DNA from: Dehalogenimonas etheniformans
GTDB taxonomy: Bacteria > Chloroflexota > Dehalococcoidia > Dehalococcoidales > Dehalococcoidaceae
Length of the DNA stretch: 64,000 bases
Direction of reading: 5' to 3'
Assembly (NCBI RefSeq): GCF_014672715.2
Contig: NZ_CP058566.2
Coordinates: 1,116,001 to 1,180,000 of the forward strand
The notes under the pieces were generated by a model. That model saw only the letters and a list, made by a program, of their open reading frames with translations. It did not search any database and had not been told where the DNA came from. Of this stretch, positions 8,840 through 18,911 are shown in pieces (the first letter of the stretch is position 1; each line of letters starts with the position of its first letter). The translations under genes and the position numbers were made by a program.

Positions 8840-9859
8840 TTGAACGATTTAAGAGTGGCCATCGTCGGCGCTACCGGCTTGGTCGGGCAAGAATTCATCA
8901 GAATCCTTACCCAGCGCAATTTCCCAACAAAATCGATAACTCTGTTGGCTTCCGACCGCAGCGCCGGCAAGAAATTACTGGTCAAAGGTCAGGAGATCGA
9001 GGTTAAGGAGACTACCCCCGAAAGCTTCAATGACATCGACATCGCCCTGTTCTCCGCCGGTGCCGACATTTCACGTCATTTCTCTCCAATCGCCGCCGAA
9101 AAAGGCGTGGTCGTCATCGACAACAGCGCGGCTTTCCGTTATGAACCGGATGTGCCGCTGGTTGTTCCCGAGGTAAATATCGAAGACGCCAAAAATAACA
9201 AAGGCATAATCGCCAACCCGAACTGCTCCACCATCCAGATGGTAACCGCTCTTTATCCCCTCCACAAGGTTAATCCGATAAAACGGATTATCGTTTCCAC
9301 ATACCAGGCGGTGTCAGGCACCGGGACCGCAGCTATGGATGTGCTCACGTCTCAAAGCCAAACGGTTTTGGCTGGACAACCTGTCACTCCCCACGTTTAT
9401 CCGCACCAGATCGCCTTCAACCTAATACCCGAGATAGATGTATTCTTCGACACCGGGTACACCAAGGAAGAGTGGAAAATGCTGGTTGAGACGAGAAAGA
9501 TAATGCACGCCCCTCACATCGCGGTTTCCGCCACCTGCGTCCGCGTGCCGGTATTCGTCGGCCACAGTGAAGCGGTCAATATAGAATTTGAGCGTCCAAT
9601 GGCGCCGGATGAAGCCCGCGATATCCTGGCTAAAGCGCCCGGAGTCAAAGTCCTTGACGATCCCACGGTCAGTCTTTATCCCCACCCGTGGATGGCTGCT
9701 GGCACCGACGATACTTTCGTCGGCCGCATTCGGTCTGATTCATCGCTCCCCGGCGGGTTGGTGATGTGGATCGTAGCCGACAACATCAGGAAAGGTGCTG
9801 CCCTCAATGCCGTCCAGATCGCCGAAGAAATGGTCAAACGAGGTTGGCTGAGAGGCTAA
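8840..9859 (+). CDS. asd: aspartate-semialdehyde dehydrogenase
   Basis: This 339-residue enzyme reduces aspartyl phosphate to aspartate semialdehyde, the branch-point step for lysine, methionine and threonine. The NADP-binding GATGLVGQEF is at residues 10-19, and the catalytic cysteine is C129 in NPNCSTIQ. The substrate-binding VSGTGTAAMDVL and the active-site histidine region (RVPVFVGHSEAVNIEF) are present. The start is TTG at 8840, with GAGAGGTCCGAG as a weak ribosome-binding region. It ends 4 bases before the dapA ATG, so the two are certainly co-transcribed. Confidence 0.97.
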   Translation: MNDLRVAIVGATGLVGQEFIRILTQRNFPTKSITLLASDRSAGKKLLVKGQEIEVKETTPESFNDIDIALFSAGADISRHFSPIAAEKGVVVIDNSAAFRYEPDVPLVVPEVNIEDAKNNKGIIANPNCSTIQMVTALYPLHKVNPIKRIIVSTYQAVSGTGTAAMDVLTSQSQTVLAGQPVTPHVYPHQIAFNLIPEIDVFFDTGYTKEEWKMLVETRKIMHAPHIAVSATCVRVPVFVGHSEAVNIEFERPMAPDEARDILAKAPGVKVLDDPTVSLYPHPWMAAGTDDTFVGRIRSDSSLPGGLVMWIVADNIRKGAALNAVQIAEEMVKRGWLRG

Positions 9860-9863
9860 TAAT

Positions 9864-10766
9864 ATGAAAGAACTCGGACGCCTGATCACTGCGATGGTTA
9901 CGCCGTTTAAAGACGACGGCTCTATCGATTTTGTCCAGACCCGGAAACTGGCTAAAGCGCTGGTTGCTTCTGGCAGCGACGGAATAGTCGTCGCGGGCAC
10001 GACGGGTGAATCACCCACCGTAACCTGGGAAGAAGAGCATGCCCTGTTCATGGCTGTCAGAGAAGCCGTGGGCGAAAAGGCCAAGGTCATCGCCGGAACC
10101 GGATCCAACTCCACTGCCGAGGCGATCGAAAACACCATCAAAGCCGAAAAACTCGGCGTAGATGCCGCCCTCCTGGTGGTGCCTTACTATAATAAGCCTA
10201 CCCAGGAAGGGCTGTACCGCCATTTCAAGGCTGTTGCCGACGCTACGACCCTACCGATTATCCTTTACAACGTTCCGTCCCGTACCATCACCTCGCTGTC
10301 CTCCGAGACGACCATCCGGCTGTCAAAAATCCAGAATATCGTCGGGACGAAGGAAGCTTCCGGTAATCTTGGCGAGATCGCCCGCATCATCGACGGCGCC
10401 CAATCTGCCCGTCCCGATTTCACTGTTTGGAGCGGCAACGATTCCGACACCCTGCCGATGATGGCCATCGGTGCCCATGGGGTTATCTCGGTGGCATCCC
10501 ACCTGGTTGGACTCCAGATCAAGAAAATGATGGAAAGTTTCATCGCCGGCAATTTAGCCGAAGCAGCGGCGCTACACCGGCACCTGACCCCGATATTCAA
10601 CAACCTGTTCGTTGTAGCCAACCCGATCCCAATCAAGTACGCTTTGAATTATCTAGGTTTCAAAGTAGGTCAGCCTCGCCTGCCATTGACTGAGCCTGAC
10701 GAGAAATCGGCGGCGATCATCCGTGATACGCTCAAGAACTATCACATTGACCTGCCTATGAGCTGA
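9864..10766 (+). CDS. dapA: 4-hydroxy-tetrahydrodipicolinate synthase
   Basis: DapA condenses pyruvate with aspartate semialdehyde. The 300-residue TIM-barrel protein has the TTGESPT loop (T46-T47), Y135 in YNVPSR and the Schiff-base lysine K163 in GTKEASG, all in the expected order. The ATG at 9864 follows the asd stop by four bases. A GNAT gene starts three bases after its stop, so the operon is dapB-asd-dapA-GNAT. A second member of the N-acetylneuraminate lyase superfamily function is unlikely, given the asd and dapB neighbours. Confidence 0.96.
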   Translation: MKELGRLITAMVTPFKDDGSIDFVQTRKLAKALVASGSDGIVVAGTTGESPTVTWEEEHALFMAVREAVGEKAKVIAGTGSNSTAEAIENTIKAEKLGVDAALLVVPYYNKPTQEGLYRHFKAVADATTLPIILYNVPSRTITSLSSETTIRLSKIQNIVGTKEASGNLGEIARIIDGAQSARPDFTVWSGNDSDTLPMMAIGAHGVISVASHLVGLQIKKMMESFIAGNLAEAAALHRHLTPIFNNLFVVANPIPIKYALNYLGFKVGQPRLPLTEPDEKSAAIIRDTLKNYHIDLPMS

Positions 10767-10769
10767 CAG

Positions 10770-11492
10770 GTGTCAATCGTTCCCGATAATCAACCGTCCA
10801 AGAATCGGGAAATGAATTTTATGTCATCTATAAGGGGCGTACTCACTGGTATCGCAATGTTTCCGGACAAACTCGACAACCTTGTGCCATTATCCCCGGA
10901 ATTGGTTAAACCGGCGTCGATAACCTGCGCCAGGGCGTTCGCCGACGATGAGACCACCCGATTTCTCATCCCCGATGCTACAAAACGCGACAAACTTCGT
11001 TTTTCCTTCGAATACTACCTCAATTTGACGCTCATCAGCGGCAGGGGGACCTATGTCACTTCGCCGAAATGTGAAGGCGTGGCTATGTGGTTCGAGTCCG
11101 AGAAGAAAGAATCGTTTTTCGATCACCTCAGAGCCGGGTTTCCATTGTTGCCTTTGCATGCCGGTTGGGGTTTTCTATTAAGGGAATCTCAACTCGATCT
11201 CCACTTTTCCCGGCTGCGGCGCGAGTTGGCGCCTAAACGCCATATGTACCTTGGAGTGCTAGCTGTTGAACCTGCCTACCAGGGGCAAGGATTTGCTTCA
11301 AAACTGGTAAGGCCTATGATTAAACGTTTGGACGAGGAGAAGATGCCGGCGTACCTTGAAACTCAGAACGCTAGGAATATGGAGATGTATCGCGGATGGG
11401 GATTCGAATTGATTAAAGAAGAAACGATGCCAAATTCCAGCCTTAAGCTGTTCCTGATGCTCAGAAAATCCCAAGAACCAACATTAATATAA
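10770..11492 (+). CDS. GNAT-family N-acetyltransferase
   Basis: The protein has up to 240 residues with a C-terminal GNAT fold: the acetyl-CoA pyrophosphate loop is LGVLAVEPAYQGQGFASKL, followed by YLETQNARNMEMYRGWGFEL, which is the conserved strand/helix with the NxxxYxxxGF signature. The N-terminal 100 residues are divergent. Start choice is uncertain: GTG at 10770 follows the dapA stop at once, while ATG at 10812 and 10821 would give shorter proteins that still contain the domain. The substrate is unknown. The position suggests an accessory role in the lysine-pathway operon, but unrelated GNAT genes are common in operons. It ends at a strong bidirectional terminator. Confidence 0.8.
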   Translation: MSIVPDNQPSKNREMNFMSSIRGVLTGIAMFPDKLDNLVPLSPELVKPASITCARAFADDETTRFLIPDATKRDKLRFSFEYYLNLTLISGRGTYVTSPKCEGVAMWFESEKKESFFDHLRAGFPLLPLHAGWGFLLRESQLDLHFSRLRRELAPKRHMYLGVLAVEPAYQGQGFASKLVRPMIKRLDEEKMPAYLETQNARNMEMYRGWGFELIKEETMPNSSLKLFLMLRKSQEPTLI

Positions 11493-11502
11493 TGCCGGTA
11501 AA

Positions 11503-11535
11503 AAAAGAGGGCGGGGTTTTACCCCGCCCTCTTTT
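11503..11535 (+). terminator. bidirectional intrinsic terminator
   Basis: A 14-bp stem (11503-11516 with 11522-11535) encloses TTTTA. The outer arms are AAAA/TTTT, so each strand ends in a T-run after a GC-rich core. It sits between the converging GNAT and acs genes and can stop both. Confidence 0.92.
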
Positions 11536-11553
11536 GATTTTGATATTTCCGGA

Positions 11554-13542
<1,989 letters not shown>

Positions 13543-13557
13543 TTTCTCTCTCCTCTT

Positions 13558-14640
13558 TTAATTACTGAGCGCCGTTCCGGGCCACACCTGGGACCCGGTT
13601 AAGAAATAATCTGGAGTTGTATAAACGCCATCTGCCAGCGTTGAGCCGGAGAGGCGCGATCCCGAACCGATATGGCAATTATCGGCGATGATCGATTCGT
13701 TCACCTCGTCGTTGTCGTCTAATTCGACGTTTTCCCAAATGACCGAATTGCGTATCAAGGCATTTTTCGAGATGTTGCACCGGTCACCGACAACCACCGG
13801 ACCTTCGATTCTCACACCGGGAGCAACGTGACAACTATGACCCAGCATCACATTCCCTGTAATCGTAACGGAGGAATCCAAAGTTGTTCCGTCTCCAATA
13901 TTGGCACCTGCGGGAGGGGTAGCCGAGCAATGACAACGGCCGCTCAGCATATCCATGTTAAATTGAAAGTATTTATCGCGGTTGCCCATGTCGATCCAGT
14001 AGGATTTGCGATCAACAAAGGCGTAGAACGGGCGATGGTCTCTTAGAAGAAATTGAAAAGTCTCGCGCTCGATGCTGGTATTTTTACCAGATTCGATGTA
14101 ATTGAAAACCTCGGGCTCCAGAATATAACACCCGGCGTTGATCAGATCGGTAGCTATCTCCTCAGATTTGGGTTTTTCTACAAAACGCCTTATCCGGTTG
14201 TCCTTTTCAGTCTCTACCAGACCAAACGCCGATGGATTTTCAACCGGCGTTAAAGCAATGGTCGCCACAGCATGTTTGGAGCGATGTTGTGCCAACATGG
14301 CCGATAAATCTATGGTAGAGAAAACGTCTCCGTTCAAAGCAAAAAAAGTGCTGTCAAGATAGCGTTCACAGTTTTTGATGCCGCCGGCGGTGCCGAGTGG
14401 TCGTTCTTCATTTATGAAAGTCACTTTGCAGCCGCGGTAAATTTCCCCGAAATAAAGTTCCATTTGCCCCGCTAGATGACCGCGCGTGAAAATTACCTCA
14501 TCAACTCCATGACCGATGAGATGATCGACAACGTGGGCTATGAAGGGCTTGTTGAGCACCGGCATCATGGCTTTGGGGGTGTTGATGGTGAGGGGTCTCA
14601 ATCTGGTACCCAAGCCGCCAACTAGAATCAGCGCTTTCAT
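13558..14640 (-). CDS. NDP-sugar pyrophosphorylase (mannose-1-phosphate guanylyltransferase type)
   Basis: This 360-residue protein begins MKALILVGGLGTRLRPLT with PKAMMPVLNKP, the nucleotidyltransferase core, and has LNGDVFSTIDL for metal binding and FVEKPKSEE for the sugar. A left-handed beta-helix of hexapeptides occupies about residues 240-345 (IGDGTTLDSSVTITGNVMLG). The GGLGTRLRP..TP.PK motif is typical of the mannose-1-phosphate guanylyltransferase group, but glucose-1-phosphate specificity cannot be excluded. GDP-mannose would suit the PimA-like mannosyltransferase at 26974-28158; this link is inference. The start is the first codon of the conserved strand. It is transcribed ahead of acs from a predicted promoter at 14717-14744. 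Confidence 0.85.
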   Translation of the reverse strand: MKALILVGGLGTRLRPLTINTPKAMMPVLNKPFIAHVVDHLIGHGVDEVIFTRGHLAGQMELYFGEIYRGCKVTFINEERPLGTAGGIKNCERYLDSTFFALNGDVFSTIDLSAMLAQHRSKHAVATIALTPVENPSAFGLVETEKDNRIRRFVEKPKSEEIATDLINAGCYILEPEVFNYIESGKNTSIERETFQFLLRDHRPFYAFVDRKSYWIDMGNRDKYFQFNMDMLSGRCHCSATPPAGANIGDGTTLDSSVTITGNVMLGHSCHVAPGVRIEGPVVVGDRCNISKNALIRNSVIWENVELDDNDEVNESIIADNCHIGSGSRLSGSTLADGVYTTPDYFLTGSQVWPGTALSN

Positions 14641-14716
14641 AATAAATACCGGTACTCACTCTTCAAATTTTGTTGGAGACGATGGGATTCCAGTCTTAAT
14701 ACCGCGGCCGGTTTAT

Positions 14717-14744
14717 CTTATAGGAACTAGTACCATGAAATCAA
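14717..14744 (-). promoter_or_regulatory. predicted promoter of the 13558-14640 gene
   Basis: On the minus strand TTGATT (14744-14739) and TATAAG (14722-14717) are 16 bases apart, which places transcription start near 14710 and leaves a ~70-base leader. Consensus match only. Confidence 0.45.
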
Positions 14745-14792
14745 GTGGCATAGGACATGGGAATATTGCATCCTATTTTAGAATATATAGGA

Positions 14793-15413
14793 CTATTGTA
14801 ACTTTTTCTTACTTATCTTACTTAAACTTTTCAACATTAGGCAAGCCTTAGCTGCGGCAAAAGCTCGATGGCTTATTCGATTTTTTTCTTCTACAGGAAG
14901 TTCTGCCATCGTCTTGCCGCGATCCGACAAATAAAATACCGGGTCATATCCAAAACCGTAGTGTCCCCGCGGTGCGAATGAAATTAATCCCTCTATACGG
15001 CCTTCGGCGAATCTTACTTCGCCAGCGGGATCGGCAATGGCGATAACACAACGAAAACGGGCCGTTCGCTGATCCGACGGTACTCCTTCCAAGTTTTTCA
15101 GAAGCAGGTCGATTCTCTCGGAATCCGTGGCGTTATCGCCCGCGTAACGGGCGGAATGCACTCCTGGATCACCTCCCAGCGCATCGACCTCAAGGCCAGA
15201 ATCGTCGGCGAGGGTCAGGAGCCCCAATGTCGAAGCCAGTGCTCTGGCTTTCAGAGCGGCGTTTTCGGTAAAGGTGCCGCCTGTTTCCGCAACTTCGATA
15301 GAAATGCCCTTTTGAGCCGGAGTCACCAACTCATAGCCGCAACCTGACAACAAGTCGCGGTATTCTCCGATCTTGCCCCTATTGTTGGTGGCGAGCATCA
15401 GTTCAGGTTTCAT
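14793..15413 (-). CDS. rdgB: non-canonical purine NTP pyrophosphatase (RdgB/HAM1)
   Basis: RdgB hydrolyses dITP, ITP and XTP to the monophosphates and so cleans the nucleotide pool. The 206-residue protein has the N-terminal MLATNNRGKIGEYRDLL (SxNxxK-type motif), LADDSGLEVDALGG, and the C-terminal GYGYDP-like signature seen here as GFGYDPVFYLSDRGKTMAEL plus KNRISHRAFA. These are the substrate-binding segments of the family. The start at 15413 coincides with the conserved strand. The C-terminal KISKKKLQ tail is basic. A perfect palindrome lies 16 bases upstream. Confidence 0.95.
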   Translation of the reverse strand: MKPELMLATNNRGKIGEYRDLLSGCGYELVTPAQKGISIEVAETGGTFTENAALKARALASTLGLLTLADDSGLEVDALGGDPGVHSARYAGDNATDSERIDLLLKNLEGVPSDQRTARFRCVIAIADPAGEVRFAEGRIEGLISFAPRGHYGFGYDPVFYLSDRGKTMAELPVEEKNRISHRAFAAAKACLMLKSLSKISKKKLQ

Positions 15414-15429
15414 AGCCCTTTAACCTAAA

Positions 15430-15457
15430 GTAGGGACACGGCGCGCCGTGTCCCTAC
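15430..15457. repeat. 28-bp perfect palindrome (dispersed repeat)
   Basis: Bases 15430-15457 are a perfect inverted repeat without a loop, centred between 15443 and 15444, with core GGGACACGGC. It shares GGGACACGG...GTGTCCC with the hairpin at 7886-7917. It lies between two same-strand genes (fbp and rdgB). Confidence 0.9.
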
Positions 15458-15480
15458 GTCAGAATCGATACTAGTGGTGT

Positions 15481-16572
15481 TTAGAGCGGTTTAAAACGCG
15501 CTTGCAGCTTGTGGGAGACCTGCGGCATAGTGGTGTATTCCATTTCGTCCAGCGGTAGGCGGTGCGGTTCGAACGGACCATGCTTGCGCATCATGTAAGC
15601 CATGTCATTGGCTTTCTGGCGTGCTTTGTCATAGGAGACATCTGCGAAGAAATCACGCGGTCCCACCAACCGGCCTTGGGCAAGTTGGAAACCCTGCGCA
15701 ATGACGCGCGGCGGGCCGTCAAAGCGGGTCGGCAAGCTGTCGGCCACTCCCACGGGCATGATCGGTCCCCAGTGAGAACCCCGCATCCAACCTTCAACCA
15801 GGTATGGCTGGGCAAAAGGTTCAAGCACCTCGCCAACGGCCGGGAAAGCCCCCTGGCAGCGGACGATACAGACCGGATCATCTTTGCCGACGTAGCGACC
15901 GGCGATGAAAGCCAGCTTCTGGGTGGAAGAGGAAGCCGCGATTTCTCCTGTTTTCGTATAGACCGCTTTGACGGGATAGCGGTTGGGGGCGCCGATAAAG
16001 ACCAGCAGGTCATAAATTTCTTCCGGGGTCGAAAATACGATCTTCTTGCTCTCTTTTACATCGTGGACTTCGAAGTTGAAGCCCTGGTGCATGTTCTCGG
16101 CGATGACAAGACCGATAGTATTGAACGGATCCGCGAACATCTTGTAGAGCGGCATGTTCCAGGCGCCCGAGGAGGTTTTATCCGCCATAAAGATGACGAC
16201 CGGCTCCGAGGTCCGCTCTTCAAACTCCATCTCGGCGGCGCCGGGCCCCATACCCTTGATGTTGCCGGAGAAGGCATCAGCTAAAAGGTCCTGCCCCGCC
16301 CCGTAAAGTTTTAATTTCTTGGCGACGCTGGTGCAGGCTACAAACGTGTCCCAGGCCATTTCGTGAATGTCGGTGTTGTTCTCGCCCTTCTGATGGGTCA
16401 TGATCAGTTGCAGGTCGTCGCCGCACTTCGTAACATGGTAGTCAATCAGGAGGCCGCTCTCTTTAGCCTTGGCCAGTTTATTATCGGCTTCGCACAGGCA
16501 CTCGGGGTGAGAATCGGAATGGCCGACGTAACCACCGATGTCGGCTTTGATGACGCTCAGGGTAATTTTCAT
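15481..16572 (-). CDS. fructose-1,6-bisphosphate aldolase/phosphatase (class V)
   Basis: This single-domain bifunctional enzyme makes fructose-6-phosphate from triose phosphates and is the ancestral gluconeogenic enzyme of archaea and some deep bacteria. The 363-residue length is standard. The N-terminus KITLSVIKADIGGYVGHS with HPECL carries the metal ligands, and CGDDLQLIMTH, DKTSSGAWNMPLYKMFADPFNT, and GGxxGP-like segments match the family. The presence of this enzyme indicates unidirectional gluconeogenesis, consistent with a heterotroph growing on acetate and CO2. The ATG at 16572 follows AAGGAGT. It is followed by rdgB and preceded by cobO, 18 bases upstream. Confidence 0.95.
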   Translation of the reverse strand: MKITLSVIKADIGGYVGHSDSHPECLCEADNKLAKAKESGLLIDYHVTKCGDDLQLIMTHQKGENNTDIHEMAWDTFVACTSVAKKLKLYGAGQDLLADAFSGNIKGMGPGAAEMEFEERTSEPVVIFMADKTSSGAWNMPLYKMFADPFNTIGLVIAENMHQGFNFEVHDVKESKKIVFSTPEEIYDLLVFIGAPNRYPVKAVYTKTGEIAASSSTQKLAFIAGRYVGKDDPVCIVRCQGAFPAVGEVLEPFAQPYLVEGWMRGSHWGPIMPVGVADSLPTRFDGPPRVIAQGFQLAQGRLVGPRDFFADVSYDKARQKANDMAYMMRKHGPFEPHRLPLDEMEYTTMPQVSHKLQARFKPL

Positions 16573-16590
16573 GGTAACTCCTTCCGTTAA

Positions 16591-17157
16591 TTAATAATCG
16601 ATTCCCTTGCGGGCGCGGATGCCTTCCGTAAAGGGATGTTTGATCATCAAAATCTCAGAGACGAGGTCAGCCGCCCGCACGATTTCGGGTGAGGCGTCCC
16701 TACCGGTGAGAATTAGCTCAACGTTTTTCGGCCGGTTATTAATAAGATCCAGCACATCGGGCACATCAATCAAGCCTTTAAATGTCGCCTGGTTAATCTC
16801 ATCCAGGATCACGATATCGTAGGCTCCAGAAATCATCGCCTTTTTGGCCGCCAAAAGTTGTTCTTTGGCCCTGGCACGATAATCGTCTTTGGAAGGGCCT
16901 GATCTCAGCCAGCTGCGCTCGCCGACATAACTGATTGTGACGTTGGGAAGGTTCTTAAGAACAAAATATTCGCCGTGTTCCTCGGCGTACTCCCCACCCT
17001 TCATCATGCCCATTATATACACTCGCGCTCCCCACCCGGCCGCCCTGACGGCGATGCCGATGGCAGCCGATGTCTTGCCCTTGCCATGCCCCGTGAAAAC
17101 AGAAACTAGTCCCTGTTCCAATCTGAAGGCATCATTGGGCATTTCGCTGTGGGTCAA
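16591..17157 (-). CDS. cobO: cob(I)yrinic acid a,c-diamide adenosyltransferase (CobO/BtuR type)
   Basis: CobO adenosylates cobalt(I) corrinoids during B12 synthesis or salvage. The ATP-binding P-loop is GHGKGKTSAA, and VFTGHGKGKTSAAIGIAVRAAG, MKGGEYAEEHGE, and DIVILDEINQA are typical. The start is TTG at 17157, because GGAGG lies six bases upstream; ATG at 17142 has no ribosome-binding site. The product has about 188 residues. Reductive dehalogenases need corrinoid, and Dehalococcoidia salvage it, so this enzyme is central to the organism's lifestyle. It precedes fbp closely but is functionally unrelated. Confidence 0.93.
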   Translation of the reverse strand: MTHSEMPNDAFRLEQGLVSVFTGHGKGKTSAAIGIAVRAAGWGARVYIMGMMKGGEYAEEHGEYFVLKNLPNVTISYVGERSWLRSGPSKDDYRARAKEQLLAAKKAMISGAYDIVILDEINQATFKGLIDVPDVLDLINNRPKNVELILTGRDASPEIVRAADLVSEILMIKHPFTEGIRARKGIDY

Positions 17158-17391
17158 CGAGAACCTCCGGGGAATGAGCGGTGTTTGGCTAGTTTGCGGA
17201 TATCCGGTGAAGTTTAACAAGGCCGATTGGCAGTGTCAAGATGGTAATCTGCAACCCCAACAACACATCTGACATAGTTATCGGAGTTCGAGATCTTCTT
17301 TCTCCTGGGGAGCAGATGTCAAAGATTATGTCGAGGACCGGCGATTCCAATTGAAATCGATTCTGACCTTCGCCGCCGGGGACGGCTAGTT

Positions 17392-18156
17392 TTAGTCCTT
17401 AGTAACTAACCGGTTTTTAAGCGACCCTATGCCTGATATCCTTATTTCCACATTGTCCCCAATCTGCATAGGCCCGATACCGGACGGCGTCCCAGTGGCT
17501 ATCACGTCCCCCGGAAGCAAGGTCATTACATGTGAGATGAAGTGGATCAGATAGTCGACAGGATAGATCAGGTCTGAGGTATTGCCGCGCTGCTTTCGCT
17601 CTTCATTAAGGTAGGTCTCAACTGTTAGATTTGCCGGATCGGCTTCGGTTTCAATCCATGGTCCGATCGCTGCAAACGTGTCAAACCCCTTGGCGCGGGT
17701 CCACTGTCCATCGATCTTCTGGAGATCCCGGGCGGTGATATCGTTGAAGCAAGTGTACCCCAGGACGTGGCTGGAGGCGTTCCCCAGGCTGATCCGCCAG
17801 CCGGCTTTTTTAATGACCACCGCCAACTCCGCCTCATAGTCAACCCGCTGCGACATCGGTGGATAAATGATGCCAGCCTCCGGACCGATTACTGCAGTGG
17901 AAGGTTTCAGGAAAATCAGTGGAGCAGTAGGTAAAGTATGCCCCATCTCTTTGGCGTGGCTGTGATAATTGACTCCAAGGCATACTATCTTTGAAGGCGC
18001 ACAAGGCGCCAGCAACTTCACCGATTGCAAAGGATACACCGCCCCGGAATAATCAAGGCTCTTGTAAGGAGAACCGTTTATCCCCAGGACATTGTTTCCG
18101 TCGATGACGCCATAGGATTCAGACCCGTTAGTTGTGGAAAAGCGAATAATTTTCAT
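17392..18156 (-). CDS. fumarylacetoacetate hydrolase (FAH) family protein
   Basis: The 254-residue protein has the FAH fold: an N-terminal KIIRFST.NG region, then KIVCLGVNYHSHAKEMG, FLKPSTAVIGP, DYEAELAVVIKK (metal-binding E/D residues), YTCFNDITARDLQ, GPWI and IATGTPSGIGPMQIGDNVEI. Family members hydrolyse acylpyruvates or decarboxylate oxaloacetate; fumarylpyruvate or oxaloacetate activity is plausible, but cannot be fixed. The ATG at 18156 has no ribosome-binding site; a promoter -10 ends six bases before it, indicating a leaderless mRNA. It stands alone. Confidence 0.88.
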   Translation of the reverse strand: MKIIRFSTTNGSESYGVIDGNNVLGINGSPYKSLDYSGAVYPLQSVKLLAPCAPSKIVCLGVNYHSHAKEMGHTLPTAPLIFLKPSTAVIGPEAGIIYPPMSQRVDYEAELAVVIKKAGWRISLGNASSHVLGYTCFNDITARDLQKIDGQWTRAKGFDTFAAIGPWIETEADPANLTVETYLNEERKQRGNTSDLIYPVDYLIHFISHVMTLLPGDVIATGTPSGIGPMQIGDNVEIRISGIGSLKNRLVTKD

Positions 18157-18162
18157 GAGCGC

Positions 18163-18191
18163 ATTTTATCCGGGACAGACAGTCAGTACAA
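18163..18191 (-). promoter_or_regulatory. promoter of the FAH-family gene, leaderless
   Basis: On the minus strand TTGTAC (18191-18186) and TAAAAT (18168-18163) are 17 bases apart. The six bases GCGCTC separate the -10 from the ATG, so transcription should begin at or next to the start codon. The absence of a Shine-Dalgarno sequence agrees. Confidence 0.6.
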
Positions 18192-18343
18192 CTCTGCCAG
18201 GGATTTGGTACCCAAATCATCCAGTCCTATAATTCATAGAGATTACACGTTAGTAAGCATTTGCGCCGCCTATTTGAACCACCTATAATAACGTCCGGTT
18301 TTAGAACTAATGAATAAAATAATTGGAGGGCGTCCCAAAACCT

Positions 18344-18904
18344 GTGGAAGTCTCTGAAGTCTCTAAGAACAAAAAACTCCTCATCGACGGCGTCCCGTTT
18401 AATGTCGAAGGTGTAGATTTCGTCAAACCGGGCAAAGGTCGCGCCATTTATCACCTCAAATTACGCAATCTGATCAACGGGACGTTATCCGAACCGACTT
18501 ATCACTCTGGCGATAAGTTCGATGAGGCCACGATCACCGTCCGGGACATGCAATACCTTTATGAAGAGCACGGCCATTATACCTTTATGGATACCGAGAG
18601 CTACGAGCAACACGTCATGGGTGAGGAGAACGTCGGCGATAAAAAGCTATACTTGAAAGACAGCCTTGGAGTACAAGTCATGATGTGGGAGGACCGGCCT
18701 ATCGACCTGATCTTGCCCAAAGCTGTCGAACTCAAAGTGGTAGAAACTGAATCTGCACTCAAGGGCGCCACCGTGACGGCGCAGCAGAAAATGGCCAAGC
18801 TTGAGACCGGCATGTCTATCGGCGTACCGGCTTTTGTTAAAGATGGCGATACAATCCGCATAAGCACCGTCACCGGGTCTTACGTGGAACGCGTCGGCGG
18901 CTAG
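18344..18904 (+). CDS. efp: translation elongation factor P
   Basis: EF-P relieves ribosome stalling at polyproline. From the GTG at 18344 the product has about 186 residues, standard for EF-P, with the three beta-barrel domains. The modification loop reads FVKPGKGRA with the lysine at about K31, the position modified to beta-lysyl-lysine in E. coli. The KOW-like N domain (KKLLIDGVPFNV) and the third domain (GATVTAQQKMAKLETGMSIGVPAFVKDGDTIRI) are clear. GTG is preferred since GGAGGG lies 13 bases upstream; TTG at 18323 would put the start inside that site. The EpmA-like gene follows after seven bases, so modification of K31 is probable. Confidence 0.95.
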   Translation: MEVSEVSKNKKLLIDGVPFNVEGVDFVKPGKGRAIYHLKLRNLINGTLSEPTYHSGDKFDEATITVRDMQYLYEEHGHYTFMDTESYEQHVMGEENVGDKKLYLKDSLGVQVMMWEDRPIDLILPKAVELKVVETESALKGATVTAQQKMAKLETGMSIGVPAFVKDGDTIRISTVTGSYVERVGG

Positions 18905-18911
18905 AGAACCC

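Noticed and set aside
15562-16284. 240-codon plus-strand frame opposite the FBP aldolase/phosphatase
   Set aside because: The minus-strand frame matches the whole enzyme; the opposite frame is a codon-bias shadow.
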